Shown here piece by piece: positions 46,450-57,096 of a stretch of DNA of 64,000 nt. The notes below the pieces were generated by a model. That model was not told the origin of the DNA, did not search any database, and saw nothing but the letters and a program-made list of their open reading frames with translations. The translations under genes and the position numbers were made by a program. Numbering within the stretch: position 1 is the stretch's first letter; the number at the start of each line of letters is the position of its first letter. The stretch comes from Rhizophagus irregularis (Eukaryota > Glomeromycota > Glomeromycetes > Glomerales > Glomeraceae). The stretch spans positions 620,001 to 684,000 of the forward strand of contig NC_089434.1 in NCBI RefSeq assembly GCF_026210795.1, in the 5' to 3' direction.

Positions 46450-48471
46450 TTATTTTACTAAGTATTCATTAATTTCATTACCATCGGGAATTCTCAAATC
46501 ATCTAGCTCTTTTGAATTATCACGTATTTCGATTTTATCTGTAAAATAAAAAATGAATTAACGCTAACTATCATAGTAATCTGTTATAAAAAGACAATTA
46601 AATTTTTAATTTATTGTTGTTCTGATAAATACTCGATTTATCAAATAATTAAAATAATTAATTAATTGTTTTTTATGTAAAATTATGAATACTTACCGCA
46701 ACTATTATAAGAATTATTAGAGTCATATGGTTTACCGTAAAATTCTATTATAAACAAATATATTTTAATTATACTTGATTTTAATGATTAAAAAATCGTT
46801 AAATTTATATTATTTATTATATTACCTTCTTGTTCTTTAAATTGAAAAAAAAATTATATTAACGTTAATAACAACAATAGAAATTAAATGATTAATAAAC
46901 ATTGATGCAATTGAATAATTATACCTTCTGTCGTACTCCTTAATTCATGAATTTTACTTGTACGTAATTTACTACTTGTGAAAGTTGTTTCTTCGTCCAT
47001 TTTTATTTTTAATTTTTTCGGTTTAATAGGATAATATTTTATTTCTTTCAAAAGTTCATTAATATCAGGTCTTTTTGATGGATCAGCATCCCAACATTGT
47101 TCCATTAATTTTTTATATTTTGGGGGAGTTCCTGATACTATTTCTGGTCTAATACCATGAATTACTATATCCAACGTAAGACCTAAATCATTCCGATATT
47201 TATTATCATTGAATGGTGGTTGTCCAGATGAAATTTCCCACATAAGCATTGCAATACTATAAATATCAGATTTATAAGAATATTTTTCTCTTCTTAACAC
47301 CTCGGGTGCTATGTAAGGAAGATTTCCATATATACTTGTTGGTGACTTGTCTGCAGGACCACAAAATCCAAAATCACTAATGTACCAACCATTATTAAAC
47401 TGGGAGTATAATATATTTCCAGAATGCAAATCTCTATGAATTAAATTCTCTTTATGAATACAATTAAGTGTATTCACTATTAAATAAATAAGATTAATTC
47501 TTTCTTTCCATGTAAGTTGGTTATGATTTAGTTTTAAATAATCTCTTAAATTTATATCCATCTTATTCATTACAATTATGTAATTTCCATTTGATGGATT
47601 TTGGGTTAATCCATAACAAGGAATAACCTCCGAATACTTATTACTTATCGTAATAAGTGACCTAACCTAAAATAAATAATTTTAAAAATTTTTAATAATT
47701 TTAAAGAATATTATATTTTTTAAAAATTTTAGATTAGTACAAACCTCTTCAAACCAACTTTGACTTGTACTATTAACATTTTCTAATTCTTTAAGTACTA
47801 CTTTACCAGGTCCAGATTTTATTAATCGTTGTTTTTTAGAGTTCCAATTTTGATATTTTCCATCAATCCAAATGGCTGTATAAATATTGGAGAAACCACC
47901 TTTTGCTAAATACTTAATATCTTTTAAATTTTTATATGGAATCCATTCAGTTATATTATCTGGTCCAAATGTTTCTAATTGACATTTCTGTATTAAATTA
48001 TCGATATCATTATTTCCAGATGTCCAATATTTAAAATTTTTCTTTAAAAAATTTCGAACACAATATTCACAGTATAATGTAGCCAAGGATTTTTGATTAC
48101 AATTTTTACATTTTCTTTCTAAATAAAAATTATAAAAATTTGACAAATAAAGGTTATTTGATACGAAATTATACGAAATTAAAAATTTATTTGAATATTC
48201 AAAACGAAAAACTATTAAGAAGATCTAGTGAAAATACAATACCTATTCCTGAATTATAAAACATTTTTTCTCTGTCATAATCTTTATTACGTAATCTTAT
48301 TGCTTCCATTTTCTCACTTTTTGTAAGAGATTTATCAGAAAGAATTATTTCTTCAATTAATTCGTGCTGATGGTGAAAGTCTATATGAGTATTATAACTA
48401 ATGAAATCAATTATTAGTGCTGTTGCTCTATTAATTGTCATGTTTATTAATACCTTTCGAAGTTTAGGCAT
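46450..48471 (-). CDS. Protein kinase-like gene B, paralogue of A
   Basis: Six exons: 48243-48471, 47745-48118, 46925-47666, 46826-46834, 46697-46744 and 46450-46538. They give 496 residues in phase. Zinc ribbon C80, C83, C93, C96; WTSGNNDID; glycine loop AKGGFSNIY; VVLKEL lysine; HRD 278-280; DFG 299-301; YIAPEVL. All catalytic residues are present. It aligns with kinase A along its length, including a mini-exon (9 nt against 12 nt in A) and the ending IPDG. Differences: an extra 124-nt intron in the zinc-ribbon region, and three tail exons of A are missing. Probably active; substrate unknown. Confidence 0.88.
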
Positions 48472-49382
48472 GATTATCGAAAAAAAAGTGGAATGTATTT
48501 TTCAAAATTATTAAAAGTCAGAAATAAAAAGAAAATAAAATCATCCCATATACTAATGACGTGTAACCTACTAATGTAATATATCTTATGTCATGTGCCA
48601 TCAACTCCTATTTCTTTTATTTTCGTTACCTGATAGAATTGGGTGTTACTTCTGTTACGATAACATGTACTAGTGTATGGGTTTATATCTTGTAGACTTG
48701 TAGTGTATGGTCAAATATCACTTACAGATCTACATTGTTTGTCACCAAATGCTAGACGGTACCACATATGGAACCATACACTACATGTTTGTTATATACT
48801 CCTTACTCCTATTTGTTACAAAAAAAAAAAGTATAATCCGATGCTGGTGTATCGCTTTTTTATTTTATATAGGGTAATTTAAACAAGACGATGTCACAGA
48901 ATTTTTGTTTTTTTAATTAACTGAGTTTAATATTCAAATTATTGCGGATGGAAGTTATTACAATGTTTTATACGTCATAAGCTTTAAACTTCACAACAAA
49001 TCATTCTCGTTAACCAACGTACTTATAAAATTTTGTATAAAATTTTTTTTTTTTAACGAAGTATATCAAACTAGTGATCTTTTATTTTTTTTTCGATATT
49101 GATAATAGCTTTTAATTATCTAAATATATGTAAAATAATTTTAATTTTAGGTAATAAAATTTAATTTAAATATTGTTAAGCAAAGAAATTAAAGTTAAGG
49201 AGAATTTTAAAATCAAAAAAGGGAAACTGCATTATTTTATGATTAACTTTTTTTTAATTATTTTTAAGGTTTATAATTTATCATCTTTTTTTCATTCACA
49301 AGTTGTGAAATATACACAAATTGTGAAATATAGACAAATTATCGTCTGATATGTATCATATGACCGGAGGCTGAGGCAGTAG
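48472..49382. other. Intergenic upstream of kinase B
   Basis: No gene. TGTAGTGTATGG-like pieces recur near 48670-48790. Otherwise AT-rich. Confidence 0.35.
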
Positions 49383-49493
49383 TCAACACCGCTCAAAATA
49401 TTTTCGAAATATACACAAACAATCGTCGGCTTCTCCAATAGGATATTCTATAACACAAGTTACTTCTCTGTCCTCTCCACTCAAACTTAGCGT
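49383..49493 (-). pseudogene. Single exon-like coding fragment
   Basis: On the minus strand, after a TTGTTGCAG acceptor-like site, 36 codons read TLSLSGEDREVTCVIEYPIG, then EADDCLCIFRKYFERC and a stop. Base composition is clearly less AT-rich than its surroundings (about 49360-49640). No upstream exon or protein family was identified; it may be a stray last exon. Confidence 0.35.
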
Positions 49494-49663
49494 CTGCAAC
49501 AAATATTTTATTGCCGTTTTTCAAAACAAAGCACACATATGTAATGTGTGTAATGTGCAATGCAACACAGACACATTCTTTTAACCTTGTTGACACTGTA
49601 ACGCTCAATCCCGTGATATGGGTCCTTACCACGTTGAGACGTTAACAATTATTTTATTATAAA

Positions 49664-49696
49664 ACTAGCCGTAATCCGTCGCGCTGCGCCGGGATA
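49664..49696 (-). mobile_element. Helitron-like 3' end 1
   Basis: Read on the minus strand: a GC-rich hairpin-like CCGGCGCAGCGCGACGG, then ATTACGG, then CTAG followed by T. Helitron 3' ends carry a hairpin about ten bases before CTRR-T. The 5' end (TC) was not found. Confidence 0.45.
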
Positions 49697-50583
49697 TACA
49701 GTATATTAATTGCATATTATAGTGTATGTATTGAAAAGAAAATTCTGATTTATGTTTAGAAATTTTGTTACTTATATAATACTAAATTTCGTTTGTAATT
49801 AGAAATTTGAAGAATTGAAAGTAAATAAATAATTCAAAATAAAATAAATAATAAAAATTAAATAAAATAAAGATTTAAAAGGTAAAAAAAAAAAGCCTAG
49901 TACCCTCAGAAAAAATTTTTTTATATAGAAAAATTCTTTCACACATTAAAAAATTTTTTATATGTTAAAAAAAACTTTTTGCATGTTAAGAAAAAACTGA
50001 AGTAGTTATGTAGATTTGTATTTAATATTAGACTAAGAATTTAATTTTAAGAAGACATTGTATAATACTGAACATACAGTAATATATATTATATATTTAT
50101 TAGTATAATAATACAATTGAATGATATAAATATATATATTTACAATATTTAGAATACAATAATGTGAAGTGTATTTACAATATGATTAAATTAGAATGAT
50201 TTAGTATTACAATAACTTGATACAAATATTATAATATTAAACAAATGTTGCAGTATTATAGAATTTATGGTTTGTACGTTTACAGACTCATCACAAAATC
50301 AATTCTGAATAATTAATTGTTACAAAAAAAAAAATAAATAAATTTCTCAGAATACCATCATGCGAATGTATTATTACAGAAGATTATATCATAGTAATTA
50401 ATCTATTGTTTAAAATAAAAATTTATATTAAAAAAAAATTTCCATTATCAAATCTATTGTTACAAAAAAAAAAAAATTCTTATCATCAAAGCCTATTGTT
50501 ATTACTAAAAAATTGATAGAACTATTACTTAGTAGTATTAGAATGACGGGAAACAAAAACAAAGTAAATTTTTTATAATAATA
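49697..50583. other. AT-rich DNA between Helitron-like ends
   Basis: Very AT-rich, no frames; repeated ACTATTGTTACAAAAAAAA-like lines. Probably the body of the first Helitron-like element. Confidence 0.35.
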
Positions 50584-50612
50584 CTAGCTGGATGCCCGCG
50601 TTTTACGCGGGC
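50584..50612 (-). mobile_element. Helitron-like 3' end 2
   Basis: Minus strand: perfect 7-bp-stem hairpin GCCCGCG-TAAAA-CGCGGGC, then ATCCAG, then CTAG followed by T. This is a classic Helitron-type terminus in the same direction as the one 0.9 kb to the left. The element body would extend to higher coordinates. Confidence 0.6.
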
Positions 50613-51149
50613 CTGGCTATTAAAATTATGAAAATCAGATACCTTTCTGCTAAGCTGTTATATAAAGTCTAGAATGGTTATTAGCATTAATTTAGAATTT
50701 TGTGGTAAATAGGGAATCATAGGCTGTGTATGGCAAGGGATTTTTATAAACGCCGTCGGAATTGCCGAATTGAATTTATGGCGTTACGAAATATGGATTT
50801 TACCATTTAAATATCTAACAAATCATCAAGATCAGCATTATAGATTTACGGATTACAAATTATCTTCGGCATAATAAAAAAAAAATATTTACTTTCTCTG
50901 TGTAATTTTTGTATATTTAGCATTAAATAATTACGGCATTACGACGATTTAATATATTACGGTATAAACTTCATATGCCGTAGTGATTTTACAGCACTCA
51001 CAATCCTTGCGAAATATTTTAAAAATTATTACATATTAATAGGAATATTAATCATTACAAAGTATAACAGATAATGAGTGTCAGTATAAATAATATGCAA
51101 TACATTTTTTATTATAATAGTTATTATAATAGTCATAGTGGTTCATTAG

Positions 51150-52060
51150 GAAGCCGGGCAAACCTAAAAAACATCCAAAGAATCATTAGACCTAAAAAAA
51201 GGTACCAAAATTTAAAAAAAGAAAAGAAAAAATGATTAGTAATTATGAAAAAGAATTTTTTAAAAAAAATTAAAAATATAATTCAAACTAACCTTCACTC
51301 TGAAGGGTACCACCAAAACCTAAAAAAGAGAAAAGGGTGTTCCCTACAAAAAAAAAGTTAAATTAGTGACATTTTTTAAAGTTTAAAATTCATTTTCAGA
51401 ACTTACCCAAAGTTCTCAAAAATTGATCATCTACTAAAAAAAGAAAAGAATGAATCATCAATAATGTTTCGTTAAAGAAATAATGTTAGGAAAATATTAT
51501 TTACCAAAATTTACATATGTCCAAGGTGTTGCAGTACTGTCTAAACTACAAAATATAGAACACAAAATGTTAGTTTTAATGTTTCATTTCATTAAGAAAT
51601 AAAAAAAATTAATGAAAAACACTTACAAATTCCATGTCTGGAAAGAGCCAAAGAACCACCCTACAGAATGCAAAAATAAACATTAGTAAACATTTTGTTA
51701 ACTAACATTATGTTAAAAGAAGCATTTTAAAAGAACCTACTAAAATTTCACACGTCCAGAATCATGAACAAACCATATAAAAAAGGAAGAAACATGATGT
51801 TAGTAAATGTTTTGTTAAAAAATTTTTCAAAGAAAAAATACTCACCACAATTCTGTTCGTGTATAAATTATTCCTTATTCAGTTATCTAAAAAAATGAAA
51901 AATCAAACTGTTAGAAATGTTTGATTAAAAGAAATGTATTAAATCCTTCCTTACCAAATTTCCACGCGTCTGAAGACAAACCAAGAAAACCACTGATACC
52001 TAAAAAAAGAAAGCTTTATTTTTTGGGTTTTTTTTTGGTTTTTTGCATAGTTATTAAATA
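51150..52060 (-). other. Second array of exon-like segments
   Basis: Minus strand: about eight segments between T-rich tracts ending in TAG and donors GTAAGGAAG, GTGAGTAT, GTAAATAA, GTAAGTTC or GTTAGT. Examples start near 52000 (GTATCAGTGGTTTTCTTGG), 51545 (TTTAGACAGTACTGC) and 51435 (TAGATGATCAATTTTTGAG). As at 30.8-33.0 kb, no frame is shared. Spacing is 80-120 bp. Confidence 0.45.
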
Positions 52061-52552
52061 CCTGTAATTGCTGTTATTAGAAATGTTCAATCCCCCTGGT
52101 AAAATCCTACTTTGAGAGCTGTGCAGGCATTAGAAATTAAAAATTAAATGTAAAAGAAAAGGTTTATTTTTTTTTAAAAGAAAGGGATTTTTTTTTCGTC
52201 ATATGGGAAAATTCAGAAACTGAAAAATATTTTTTTTTAAAAAAAAAAAGAAAATGTGTCGTATGGGAAAATCCAAAAAACTTTTTTTTTAAAAAAAACA
52301 ATGATGATTGCTCAATAAATTTTTTATATTTTATATTACAATTAGTACTAATTGGATTAGTTGCTATAATTTGTTTTTACGCCAATCATTTATGCAGCCT
52401 AAATTCAAAATTGTATTGGGATTAGAGCTGCTAATCAATGTCAAATGATGCGCCACTCCGAATCCCTATATAAAAATCTGTAGCACAGGGCGCAGACACA
52501 TGATGATGGACGATCCAATTTAAATCCACCTTTTTATGCAGGGTAGTCTTAA
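52061..52552. other. Spacer left of transposon T2
   Basis: Repeated TCGTATGGGAAAATC lines with T and A runs at 52190-52300. Nothing coding. Confidence 0.35.
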
Positions 52553-55500
52553 CGTAGCATAGGGAAAGTTTGTTTTTATTGGTTATGATCAACGTGTGTC
52601 ACGTTATTATGATTGGCTAAATAAAATAACACGTGATAATACTACGCGTATTACAGATCATTCCATGAGCCATTTTCAGCCCATCTGTAGGGGTTTTAAC
52701 TATTCAATATGGTCCAAAAAAATCATGGCCCATGTTCAGTACGAAATTGTAATAATCAAGTAACCCGTTTTCATCAATTCACTTCATTAGCATATGAGAA
52801 AGCCCAAAAAAAAGGAACATATGAAGCACATACGTACCTAAGAATCGGACAACAATTGTGTCATAGTCATTATATGAGTATTGTTGAACCTTACCATACT
52901 CAAAAGTCAGAAGTTCCCTTTTTTTTAGAACCAGATAAAGAAAATTCAAATCGTAAATATTAAAATGATTGAAAATTAAATTTTTTTTTTTTTATAACTA
53001 ATTTTTTATTTGTTACATACAGAATCAAAAAGCTATTCATTTGCCGAGCAGGTTACTATGCTTACAAAGGTTCTATATGAGCGGCGTGGTAATTTAGAGC
53101 TTAATCCTACCCATTTTAAACAAATGATAGAAAAAGCAGATCCACGTTTACAAGGTCTTTTTGATAAATTAGTAAAGGCATTGGTTCCTGATAACAGATC
53201 TGCATATAATAAAGTTGAAGCAAGAAAAACAATTGTAAGTCTATGTTATATCATGGCTGGAATGCGAAATAAGTTTGTTAACGATTTCAAGTTGGAAGTT
53301 GGATTATATTTGTCAGCATCGGGTGCAACACGTGCTGCAATTGATACAATGAATAGTATTGGATTTTCTGCTTGTTATACAACAGTTAATAATTTTAAAC
53401 GTAAAATTGCCAATGAACATCCGTTAAATATCAGAAAATTTCTCTCTGAACATGTAAGTAAAAAAATATTTTTTTTTCATTTGAAGAACTACTATTAACC
53501 AAAATTTAATTACAATCAGAGTGACCATTTGTACGTTTATAATCTAGATGATTACCATGACATACATGAGAAAAGAAGACCAGATACCGTAACTTTATCT
53601 ACTGCCAAACATATGGCCACTTGTATCTGTAAGCAGGTTTCAGGTTGTGCACCAATACCTATTATTTTTAACAACGTGTCAGTTCATAATCCAGTAAATA
53701 TTGATGCCAGCAATATTTGTTTTCGATTAATTCGGGAATATCATGGAATATTTGATATTGCATACACTAATCGTAAAAAGCAATGGCTTACCAATGGACA
53801 ATTAGCTACTGACACTTTTGATCAAATTGAACTACTCACAGTGCATTGTTATGATGATGCCATTGCTGAAAGAAAAGAAGAACGTTCAATGAAAGGAGTA
53901 CGATTAATTGGGTTTCAAGAAAAGAATTTGCATTCTCTGAACGATTATATAACAGCATTACAAATGATTTTGGATATTGATAAAGATACTGGATACTTAC
54001 AAAATCATATCACACCATTAGTAGCAGATTGGCCTGGACAGTTATTTGTTCGTAAAGCAATAACAAATTTGCATAAGGTGGATTCACAATATTCAATACC
54101 TGGGATTAACTCGTTTATTCCAATTTTAGGCCCTCTTCACGTATCTCTAAATAGCAGAGAACATGTATTAATTGTATATTATACCTTCTTTCAAAAACTA
54201 TTCCATTTTGTATTTGGTAAAAGAAAAGTATTAGCAAAGAAACCCAAACCTTGGAGAATTAATTTGCTTCTTGACTTAGCATATAATGGATGGTGTAAAA
54301 TTAGAGATACTATTTTAACAAAATTTGGAAGTACCTGTAAAGACATAGAATACCGTATGGTTATTGACTTGTTGGATAATATAATTCCTGCAACTTTGGA
54401 TGTGTATTCTATTCTTTTTCGATCTGGTTCATTCAATGAATATATAGAAACAATTTTTCGAATTTGGACATTTGCACTTAGATGGAAACGGCATAATTAT
54501 AATAAAGCACCATTAGCCTTCTTATCAGATATTTTTTATTGGCAAGATACGAACCATCCATTTGCTGAAGCTGTAAAATTATTTTTAGTAAACTTTAATG
54601 ATTATTATGTTGAGAATATGCATAGTAAAATAAGATCTCAAACACCTGTGAATAGCAATGTTGACAATATAATAAAACAAGCTTACGTGATTGGTATCTT
54701 GTTTTGCCAACTATTTTCTATTTCTATTTGTTGTTTTATGTAATATACACTTTGTAACATCATTTGATCTTCATGTGAATGCATTAGATGAACGAAACCA
54801 TTGTGAACTTAAAGATACTTTTCAAAAAACAAAGGCGTATCCTTACAAGCCATCATTGTTAAACATTCTGGCAGAAAAAACATCATTGTTTTTATTAGAC
54901 TATTTTCAGAGAATTTATAAGAATTGTGGGAAAAGTAAATTATGTAAATCAAAGAAAAAGATACAATGTCAATTAGCTACCTTGGGAGAGACTGTTGATA
55001 CGAAATGTCTTCCAACAGGATACAGTACAAATATGCCTCCATTGCCAGATTCTTGTGATCATTGCCGTAAAAAACTTGATGATGGCGAAGTATTAATTTG
55101 TGGGCATGGTTATCATTTTGAGTGTTATCAAATGATGGAATATGGTTGTCGTCATTGTGAGGAATACTACAAACGCGGAATTTATAGCAACGTGAACTCT
55201 TTCTTAGATCGATTAGAAAAGGGACCAAATGTTCTTACTTCTGATGAACAAGACGAAACTCCAACAGAAGAAAATGAGACAGTGGAAGAAGTGGAAGCAA
55301 ATGGAAGCCAGGAAGTGCATGCAGAACTTTTAATTGCACTTATTCATGTTAATACCTGGTGATATTGTCTGTAATTTAGTTAAAATGTATTAACTATTGT
55401 AATGTGTTATTTTTTTTCATGTATAAAAGACAAATTAAATAAATTACTTACTCTTATAATGTTTTAAAACGAATATTCTGTTTAGAATAACATTTTGTAA

Positions 55501-55787
55501 GTTCAGTTTGAAATTTACTAAGAATAACTTCAATTTCGGTCCTATTGCCATAATTATAGAAAATACTTCATATAAAACTCTCTGAAACATTGGATGTCAT
55601 TGGATGTTATTAGTTCTAGAGAAGGAAATAGATTTAGAGAACATATTTGTAAAGTTTCGTTATGTGTCTTTTAGTAGTATTTGTGGCTTATCATATGGTC
55701 GATTATAATTTAATTGAATCCTATTGTAAAATACATATAAATAATTGTGTAACAATTATTACCAAATTTAAACTTTCCCTATGCTTC
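52553..55787 (+). mobile_element. DNA transposon T2 with TTAA target sites
   Basis: Ends CGTAGCATAGGGAAAGTTTG and, reversed, GAAGCATAGGGAAAGTTTA: 16 identical bases with a small difference at the tip. TTAA lies on each side (52549-52552 and 55788-55791). TTAA targets are known for piggyBac and Kolobok elements. It carries one spliced gene without stops, so the element looks whole. Short inverted ends and intact coding sequence suggest a recent or active copy. Confidence 0.8.
52709..55362 (+). CDS. T2 transposase-like protein, apparently intact
   Basis: Four exons (52709-52952, 53023-53453, 53520-54693, 54788-55362) give 807 residues, all in phase. The N terminus has C9, C14, C51 and H54, a candidate C2CH-type DNA-binding finger. 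The central region holds acidic motifs suggestive of a DDE fold (VADWPGQLFVRKAI; GPLHVSLNSREHV; NDYYVENMHSKIR), but the triad is not certain. The C terminus has a RING-like pattern CDHC…CGHGYHFEC…CRHC, followed by an acidic tail. Its place inside TTAA-flanked inverted ends supports a transposase role. The superfamily is unassigned; Kolobok-like is one possibility. A second start at 53010 is ruled out by splicing and frame. Confidence 0.8.
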
Positions 55788-55832
55788 TTAACGTCACGGT
55801 CGCACAATGCTTTTTTTTATAGATAGAGATTA

Positions 55833-56066
55833 GGACCCAGAAATATATATATAGAGGTCAGGTGATGAAAAAAATTTTTTACTATGAGCTGTACGCATTT
55901 TTTCAGGGCCGGAATTATGATAATGTCAGTCTGTTACTATATTAGGAAATAAAATTCTGACCGGCATTATCAAAAATTATCTAAAAAAGTAAAGATTTTC
56001 ATGATTTTTTATTAGTTCAAAATACGCAAACTCAAACCTGACCCTTATATATATATTTCTGGGTCC
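55833..56066. mobile_element. MITE with 30-bp ends and TA targets, 234 bp
   Basis: Ends GGACCCAGAAATATATATAT, continuing with GGTCAGGT on both sides, flanked by TA (55831-55832 and 56067-56068). It starts only 45 bp from the end of T2. Tc1/mariner-type by target; no gene. Confidence 0.8.
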
Positions 56067-56099
56067 TATAATATTAGTAAACGTCAGTTACCGAACTTA

Positions 56100-56390
56100 A
56101 AGAAAGGGCAAAATCCGATCTATTGTTGGAAAATTTTTTTTTTAAAAATAAAAACAAATTTCTAATAAAAAAAAAAATCCGATCTGTTGTTAAAAAAATT
56201 TCTAATATTATATTAAAAAAAAAATAATAAAAAAAATTACTAAATGAAAACAAATTCCGATCTATTGTAAAAAAAAAATAAAAAATAAATGAAAGGCCTA
56301 TTGTTATGGGAGATACAATATGATAAAAAATAAAAGAGATACAATATGATCAAAAAAAATTATCATCAAAAAAAAAAATTTACCGAAGCC
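56100..56390. repeat. Low-complexity lines with CCGATCTATTGT
   Basis: Four imperfect copies of (T)CCGATCT(A/G)TTGTTAAAAA between A/T runs. No function seen. Confidence 0.5.
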
Positions 56391-56439
56391 AATTGCCTTT
56401 TTAAACTTAAACTGATGATGATTACTTAACCACATAATA

Positions 56440-56721
56440 CAAAATCTCGAAAATCATTTGAGCGACTGACACAAGACCGACATCAAAATCTCGACAATCC
56501 AATATCTTGACAAGTCAAAATCCTGACAAGTCAAAATCCCAACAAAATTATAACATATTTAAACTAAATATTACATATTGCAACAATTTTTTTTATTAGA
56601 ACACACATCACAAAATTGTCGATATAATGACTTGTAGGGATTTTGGATTGCCGAGATTTTGGATTGTCGAGATTTTGTTGTCGATCTTGTGTTAGTCGTG
56701 CAAGTGACTGTCGAGATTTTG
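56440..56721. mobile_element. MITE with about 75-bp inverted ends, 282 bp
   Basis: Both ends read CAAAATCTCGA, then GTCA(C/T)TTG, CGACT, ACACAAGA and CGACA, then CAAAATCTCGACAATCC. Tandem AAGTCAAAATCC pieces lie inside. Target duplication not fixed. No gene. Confidence 0.75.
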
Positions 56722-57096
56722 ATCGGATACCATTTTAATTTGTGATTTTATATTTTTTGATTATTAATTATTAACCAGAAGTTCCCCATTATGTTAAATG
56801 TTTACTTGTTTATTAGAAAAAATGTTCCAGAGTTTAAATTAATTCTAAATTCCCGGTGAACAGGGATGAATAGTTTACCAAATAAAACTCCGATTGGCAA
56901 AGAATTCATCTACGCAATGAATTTCTAAATAAGTAAAAAATCTTAGAAATTCATTACACAATGACGGATTGTCAACATGCATAATTGTTTTTTTTTCTAT
57001 AAACGTTCGCCAATGAATTGTATTTCAGAATTATAAATACTCTTGTATTATTTTTATTTTCAATTTTTATAATCTATTTTCTTAAAATACAACATT
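56722..57096. other. Upstream region of kinase D
   Basis: AT-rich; probably contains the kinase D promoter. No clear element. Confidence 0.35.

Noticed and set aside
49360-49640. Possible tRNA-derived SINE in a less AT-rich patch
   Set aside because: No convincing A and B boxes or poly-A end; a short coding-exon reading explains part of it better.
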